A stretch of DNA of 50,981 nucleotides from positions 1 through 50,981 of the forward strand of contig CANROF010000010.1 of the NCBI GenBank assembly GCA_947632155.1, read 5' to 3'. The stretch comes from an uncultured Oscillospiraceae bacterium (GTDB lineage: Bacteria; Bacillota; Clostridia; Oscillospirales; Oscillospiraceae). Both the position numbers and the translations under genes were made by a program. Shown here in pieces: positions 47,743 through 50,981 of this stretch; position 1 is the stretch's first letter; the number at the start of each line of letters is the position of its first letter. The notes beneath the pieces are model-generated. The model ran no database searches and was not told where the DNA came from. It worked only from the letters and a program-made list of their open reading frames with translations.

Positions 47743-48189
47743 ATGAACAGATCCGAGGAGCTGCTGTCGGCCTGGCTCAGGCTCACGGCCAATGTCCGGG
47801 GGAACAGAATGCTGAAGGAGCTCTCCCTCAACGAGATCATGATCCTTCGGCTCGTCCACCTGGAGGGCGGGGAGGAGGGCCTTACGGCCACGGCCATAAA
47901 CGAGCGTCTGAAGCTGCTGAAATCCCTCACCCACCGGGTCCTTGTGGGGCTGGAGGGCAAGGGCATGGTCTGCCGCCGCCCGGACGCCCGGGACGGCCGG
48001 ACCGTCCGCGTCGTCATAACCGCCGCCGGCATAGCGGCGTATACCCGCGAGCACCGGCGTGTGATGCGGCTGGTGGACGGCGTGGCGGAGAACCTTGGCG
48101 ACGAGGACTGCCGGAGGCTTTCGGACCTTGTGGAACGGGCCCTGGACGCCGCGGAAAAGACAAAGGAGGAAATGCAATGGTTCGAATAA
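47743..48189 (+). CDS. MarR family transcriptional regulator
   Basis: 148 residues, ATG after TTGGAGGCGG. Winged helix with LSLNEIMILRLVHLEGGEEGLTATAINERLKLLKSLTHRVLVGLEGKGMVCRRPDARDGRTVRVVIT, followed by dimerisation helices. MarR proteins repress until bound by a small ligand, often lipid- or phenol-like. A perfect dyad lies downstream of the promoter. The 3' end overlaps degV by 13 bases. A FabT-like role in fatty-acid control is possible given the DegV partner, but this is inference. Confidence 0.92.
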   Translation: MNRSEELLSAWLRLTANVRGNRMLKELSLNEIMILRLVHLEGGEEGLTATAINERLKLLKSLTHRVLVGLEGKGMVCRRPDARDGRTVRVVITAAGIAAYTREHRRVMRLVDGVAENLGDEDCRRLSDLVERALDAAEKTKEEMQWFE

Positions 48190-49031
48190 TGGTGGATTCC
48201 GGCTGCGACCTTACGCAGCGGGAGGCGCGGGAGTTGAAGATAGAGCTCCTGCCTATCACGGTGACATTTGGCGAAACGGAGTATCAGGACGGCGTGAGCC
48301 TCCCGCCCCGGGAGTTTTACGAAAAGCTCATCGAGTCCGACGAGCTTCCGCACACCAGCCAGATTTCGCCCTATGTTTACGGGGAATACTTTAAAAAATT
48401 CACCGGGGCCGGGGATACGGTGGTCTGCCTGACGCTCTCGTCAAAGCTGTCCGGCTCCTATCAGAGCGCCCTGATGGCCGCGGAGGACTATGAGGGCGTT
48501 TTTGTGGTGGATACCCTCAACGTCTGTGTGGGCGAGCAGATTCTGGCGCGCCTGGCGGCGCGGCTCCGGGACGCCGGGACGGACGCCGCCGGCATTGCCG
48601 CGGAGTTAGAGAAGGCCCGCGGGAGAGTGCAGATACTGGGCCTTTTGGACACCCTTGAATACTTAAAACGCGGCGGGCGCATCTCTTCCGCCGTGGCCTT
48701 CGCCGGGGAGGCCCTGGGGATAAAGCCCGTCGTCAGCGTGGTGGACGGGGAGGTCGCCATGGTGGGGAAGGCCCGGGGTTCCAGGAACGGGAGCAATCTT
48801 CTCCGAAAGCTCATTGAAAAGACCGGCGGGATCAACTTCGACATGCCCTACGCCATATCCTACACGGGCCTTTCCGACGACATACTGAAAAAATACCTCC
48901 AGGACAGCGCGGACCTCTACGAGGGCCACATCAGGGAGCTTCCCATCTCCGCCATCGGCGCCACCATCGGCACACACGTGGGTCCCAACTGCATCTGCGT
49001 GGCGTTTTTCAGCCGGGACACGAATACATAA
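48177..49031 (+). CDS. DegV family fatty-acid-binding protein
   Basis: 284 residues from ATG 48177 after AAAGGAGG. DegV features: MVRIMVDSGCDLTQREA opening, HTSQISPYVYGEYF, LSSKLSGSYQSALMA, VVDTLNVCVGEQILA, LDTLEYLKRGGRIS, IKPVVSV, and a terminal IGATIGTHVGPNC with the fatty-acid pocket residues. DegV/FakB proteins bind a fatty acid and present it to kinase FakA for phosphorylation into phospholipid synthesis. No FakA (DhaK-like) gene in the window. Co-transcribed with marR. Confidence 0.95.
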   Translation: MVRIMVDSGCDLTQREARELKIELLPITVTFGETEYQDGVSLPPREFYEKLIESDELPHTSQISPYVYGEYFKKFTGAGDTVVCLTLSSKLSGSYQSALMAAEDYEGVFVVDTLNVCVGEQILARLAARLRDAGTDAAGIAAELEKARGRVQILGLLDTLEYLKRGGRISSAVAFAGEALGIKPVVSVVDGEVAMVGKARGSRNGSNLLRKLIEKTGGINFDMPYAISYTGLSDDILKKYLQDSADLYEGHIRELPISAIGATIGTHVGPNCICVAFFSRDTNT

Positions 49032-49070
49032 ACTCAACCGGCAGGGGAGAGGCTGTCTCCCGAGGGGTTA

Positions 49071-49137
49071 TTGCAAATCCCCGCGGTTCGGCTATAATGG
49101 TATCACGGGCCCGAAATCAAGGAAAAGGTGATACCAT
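49071..49137 (+). promoter_or_regulatory. Promoter and overlapping operator of the XRE-TPR gene
   Basis: TTGCAA (49071-49076), 16-bp spacer, TATAAT (49093-49098). ATGGTATCAC (49097-49106) and its exact inverse GTGATACCAT (49128-49137) overlap the -10 box on one side and the start codon on the other. Confidence 0.8.
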
Positions 49138-50059
49138 GGAAAACAACATCGGAAAAAACATCAAAAAGCTCCGGGAGCTCCGGGGCCTCACCCAGGAACA
49201 GTTAGCCCGCGAGCTCAATTTGTCCTATCAGGCCGTGAGCAAGTGGGAGACGGGCGCCACGGTGCCGGATACGCTGACGCTCCCGTCGGTGGCCTCCGCC
49301 CTGGACGTGACCATCGACGACCTCTTCAAGCCCCAGGTGGACGCTTACGACAACAACGCCCAGCGGCTCTTGGCGGTGTACGAGGCCAGTCACGACAGGA
49401 ACGACTTCATCCGCGCCGACGCGGAGTTCAGAAAGCTCTTTGACAGCGGAAAATATACCCGGGACGATGTTCGCTCCTACGGGGTCCTGAACGAGTACCA
49501 GATGTACGACTGCCGGGATCTGGCCCTGAAGCAATATGAGAGCCTCCTGTCCGGGTCCGAGCGGGACATGGCATACAAAAGCGCGCGCCAGCAGCGCCTT
49601 TATATGCTCTCCCGCATCGGACGGGGAGAGGAGGCCGTGAAGGAGGAGCGGGCGCGTGTCCAGGCCGAGCCCGACGACCCGGACTGCCGCCTGACGCTGA
49701 TGGCGGCGCTCCACTATGCGGGGCGCTATGAGGAGGCTCTGGCGGTGTTTGAGGAGGCGCGGGAGCGCTTTGGCGAGCTGGATGGCGTGTTCACCATTTA
49801 CGCCGGGGACGCCTGCCGGGCGCTGGGCCGTTTCGACGAGGCATTTGCCCACTGGGAGCGGGCCACAGAGCTTTGCCCGGAGGCGGCGGACCCACTCTTT
49901 TCCATGGCCTTTTGCCTCGATGAGCAGGGAAAGTACGCCGAGGCCGCCGAGGCCTGGCAGCGGGTCATCGACTGGCTCACCGCCCGGGGATACGTCCACG
50001 AGCTGTCTCTCCCCAAAAATCAGCTACGGCGGGCCAGAGAGCATTCAACTACAGGTTGA
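49136..50059 (+). CDS. XRE-family regulator with TPR domain
   Basis: 307 residues from ATG 49136 (AAGGTGAT upstream); an earlier in-frame start at 49097 lies in the promoter. N-terminal Cro/cI-type HTH (IKKLRELRGLTQEQLARELNLSYQAVSKWETGATVPD). The rest consists of tetratricopeptide-like repeats (about 85-295; e.g. YAGRYEEALAVFEEARERFG, EQGKYAEAAEAWQRVI). The build resembles peptide- or protein-responsive Rgg/PlcR-like regulators in general layout, but ligand and targets are unknown. The inverted repeat around its promoter argues for self-regulation. Confidence 0.9.
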   Translation: MENNIGKNIKKLRELRGLTQEQLARELNLSYQAVSKWETGATVPDTLTLPSVASALDVTIDDLFKPQVDAYDNNAQRLLAVYEASHDRNDFIRADAEFRKLFDSGKYTRDDVRSYGVLNEYQMYDCRDLALKQYESLLSGSERDMAYKSARQQRLYMLSRIGRGEEAVKEERARVQAEPDDPDCRLTLMAALHYAGRYEEALAVFEEARERFGELDGVFTIYAGDACRALGRFDEAFAHWERATELCPEAADPLFSMAFCLDEQGKYAEAAEAWQRVIDWLTARGYVHELSLPKNQLRRAREHSTTG

Positions 50060-50088
50060 TTGCGCTTTCCCCTCCGGCGCGGTAAAAT
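50060..50088 (+). promoter_or_regulatory. Promoter of the RimJ/RimL-like gene
   Basis: TTGCGC (50060-50065), 17-bp spacer, TAAAAT (50083-50088), starting right after the XRE-TPR stop codon. Confidence 0.6.
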
Positions 50089-50119
50089 ACCCCTATTCGT
50101 AAGACCGGAGGGAACAAAA

Positions 50120-50704
50120 ATGGAACACATAGGCACAAAAACGCTGACCACCGCCCGCCTCATCCTCCGTCCCTGGAGGGAGGCGGACGCGGAGGACGCC
50201 TTTCAAAACTGGACGAACGACCCGGAGGTGACGCGCTATCTCACCTGGACCCCTCACGGGGACATATCCGTCACCCGCGCGCTTTTGAGGGCCTGGGAGG
50301 AGGAGAGCCGCAGGCCGGACGTCTACCACTGGGCCATCGTCCTTCGGGAGGGCGGCGTCCTCATCGGGGACATCAGCATCGCGCACGCGGACGCCTACCA
50401 GGAGACAGGCTCCGTGGGCTACTGCATGGGGAAGGCGTGGTGGGGCCGGGGCCTTATGACCGAGGCTTTCCGGGAGGTCCTGCGCTATTGCTTTGAGGAC
50501 GTGGGCTTTTACCGGATAAACGGCAGCCACGCCGCCGCGAATTTAGGCTCCGGCCGCGTCATGGAAAAGTGCGGCCTTCGTGCGGAGGGCCTGCGCCGTG
50601 GCGCCTTTCGCCTCCTGCTCACCGGAGAGCGTGTGGACATCGTGGAGAGAGGCATCCTAAAGTCGGAGTTTATGAAAGCTCTGTACGCTTCGGACAAGGG
50701 ATAG
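50120..50704 (+). CDS. GNAT family N-acetyltransferase, RimJ/RimL type
   Basis: 194 residues from ATG 50120 after GGAGGG. The RimJ/L pattern is clear: TLTTARLILRPWREADAEDAFQNWTNDPEVTRYLTW, the IGDISIA strand, the acetyl-CoA loop VGYCMGKAWWGRGLMTEA, and INGSHAAANLGSGRVMEKCGL. Relatives acetylate ribosomal-protein N-termini or small molecules and antibiotics; the substrate here is not readable. It stands alone, followed by a hairpin and then the IS fragment. Confidence 0.93.
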   Translation: MEHIGTKTLTTARLILRPWREADAEDAFQNWTNDPEVTRYLTWTPHGDISVTRALLRAWEEESRRPDVYHWAIVLREGGVLIGDISIAHADAYQETGSVGYCMGKAWWGRGLMTEAFREVLRYCFEDVGFYRINGSHAAANLGSGRVMEKCGLRAEGLRRGAFRLLLTGERVDIVERGILKSEFMKALYASDKG

Positions 50705-50765
50705 GCCGCGGAGGGTGCGGGACAGACAGGAACGCCGGAAATAATGAGGTTTGTCAACAATATGG

Positions 50766-50813
50766 GGGGCTGTGAAAAAAAGAGCATCTACACGCTCGGC
50801 TTTTCACAGCCCC
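50766..50813. terminator. Hairpin between the GNAT gene and the IS element
   Basis: GGGGCTGTGAAAA / TTTTCACAGCCCC (13 bp, 50766-50778 with 50801-50813), an inner GAGC/GCTC, and no strong T-run. It may be a weak terminator or part of the IS end. Confidence 0.5.
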
Positions 50814-50894
50814 GGTTTATGTGTGGAAAAATAACCGCATTTTTTCAAAAAAGGGCACACTGCCCCTACCCCACAGGCTGCCGTTTTTCTCAAG

Positions 50895-50981
50895 TCAGGC
50901 GGCAGCCTGGAGGCGCTTGCGTTTGTTGTGGAATTTGTAAAGGTTATGCCCTATCGCCACCAGCAGAAGTTCAAGTTTTAC
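50895..50981 (-). mobile_element. C-terminal end of an IS transposase (IS1182/IS5-like), partial
   Basis: The last 28 codons of a minus-strand frame, entering from beyond the window and ending at TGA (50897-50895). The peptide LLLVAIGHNLYKFHNKRKRLQ is the conserved C-terminal helix of DDE transposases of the IS1182 type, usually preceded by the catalytic Glu. An intact or broken insertion sequence therefore continues past the right edge. 50814-50894 is the IS end region with GGGCACACTGCCCC; terminal repeats cannot be defined here. Confidence 0.65.

Noticed and set aside
47487..48185. Upstream part of a long frame joined to degV (47487 start)
   Set aside because: The degV protein begins at ATG 48177 with a good ribosome site. 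The extension overlaps the 3D gene, a terminator and marR in another frame.

Overview
The window reads as a chromosome segment of a GC-rich Clostridia-type Firmicute, most likely an Oscillospiraceae-like gut anaerobe. The sequence evidence is: AGGAGG-type ribosome sites ahead of almost every gene, textbook sigma-A promoters (TTGACA/TTGNNN-N16-18-TATAAT), Rho-independent terminators, an LPXTG-anchored Cna-B protein and an S-layer-homology (SLH) protein, a GTP-type PEP carboxykinase, class II FBP aldolase, and PadR/DUF1700/DUF4097, DUF2812, DegV, 3D-domain and BlaI/BlaR-like families. The family placement is inference.

Layout. 1-6.3 kb: end of a Cna-B surface protein with an abnormal tail, a GIY-YIG protein and a 1200-residue lipoprotein. 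6.3-7.8 kb: an MFS drug exporter behind a leader peptide and mutually exclusive hairpins. 7.8-13 kb: DUF1349, AlkZ-related, DivIVA-like and fumarase-beta genes, folD and two small exported proteins. 13-21.8 kb: aminotransferase, ECF sigma factor with its membrane partner, a secreted GH3 enzyme, fba, and a P-type-ATPase-like protein that has lost its catalytic residues. 21.9-27.5 kb: a serine recombinase, an invertible promoter pointing away from the following operon, an O-antigen ligase/polymerase and a large SLH protein. 27.5-33 kb: a PadR operon with two DUF2812 membrane proteins, and a BlaI/BlaR-like pair whose sensor looks like an Asp-box propeller. 33-43.8 kb: GNAT, mutY, pckG, a zinc-ribbon membrane protein, an overlapping run (mntA-hepT-zeta-like kinase-rsmA-3-methyladenine glycosylase), a MATE pump and a probable lyase. 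43.9-51 kb: padR-DUF1700-DUF4097, tRNA-Pro(GGG), a G5/3D secreted protein, marR-degV, an XRE-TPR regulator, a GNAT, and the end of an IS transposase.

The strongest systems-level observation is the 21.9-27.5 kb block. A recombinase gene sits 20 bp from a pair of 15-bp perfect inverted repeats. These enclose a near-consensus promoter (TTGCAA-N17-TATAAT) that fires leftward in this assembly. Inversion would aim it at the translationally coupled ligase-SLH operon, so the operon appears to be caught in the OFF state of a surface phase switch.

A second theme is small non-coding elements at gene 3' ends. A TA-flanked MITE family has three copies, two of them between a stop codon and its terminator. 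A hairpin-rich element (called HRE here) also has three copies, each lying between a coding region and its terminator in the same orientation relative to the gene. Its stems show compensatory base changes between copies, and two copies supply the last codons and the stop of the neighbouring gene.
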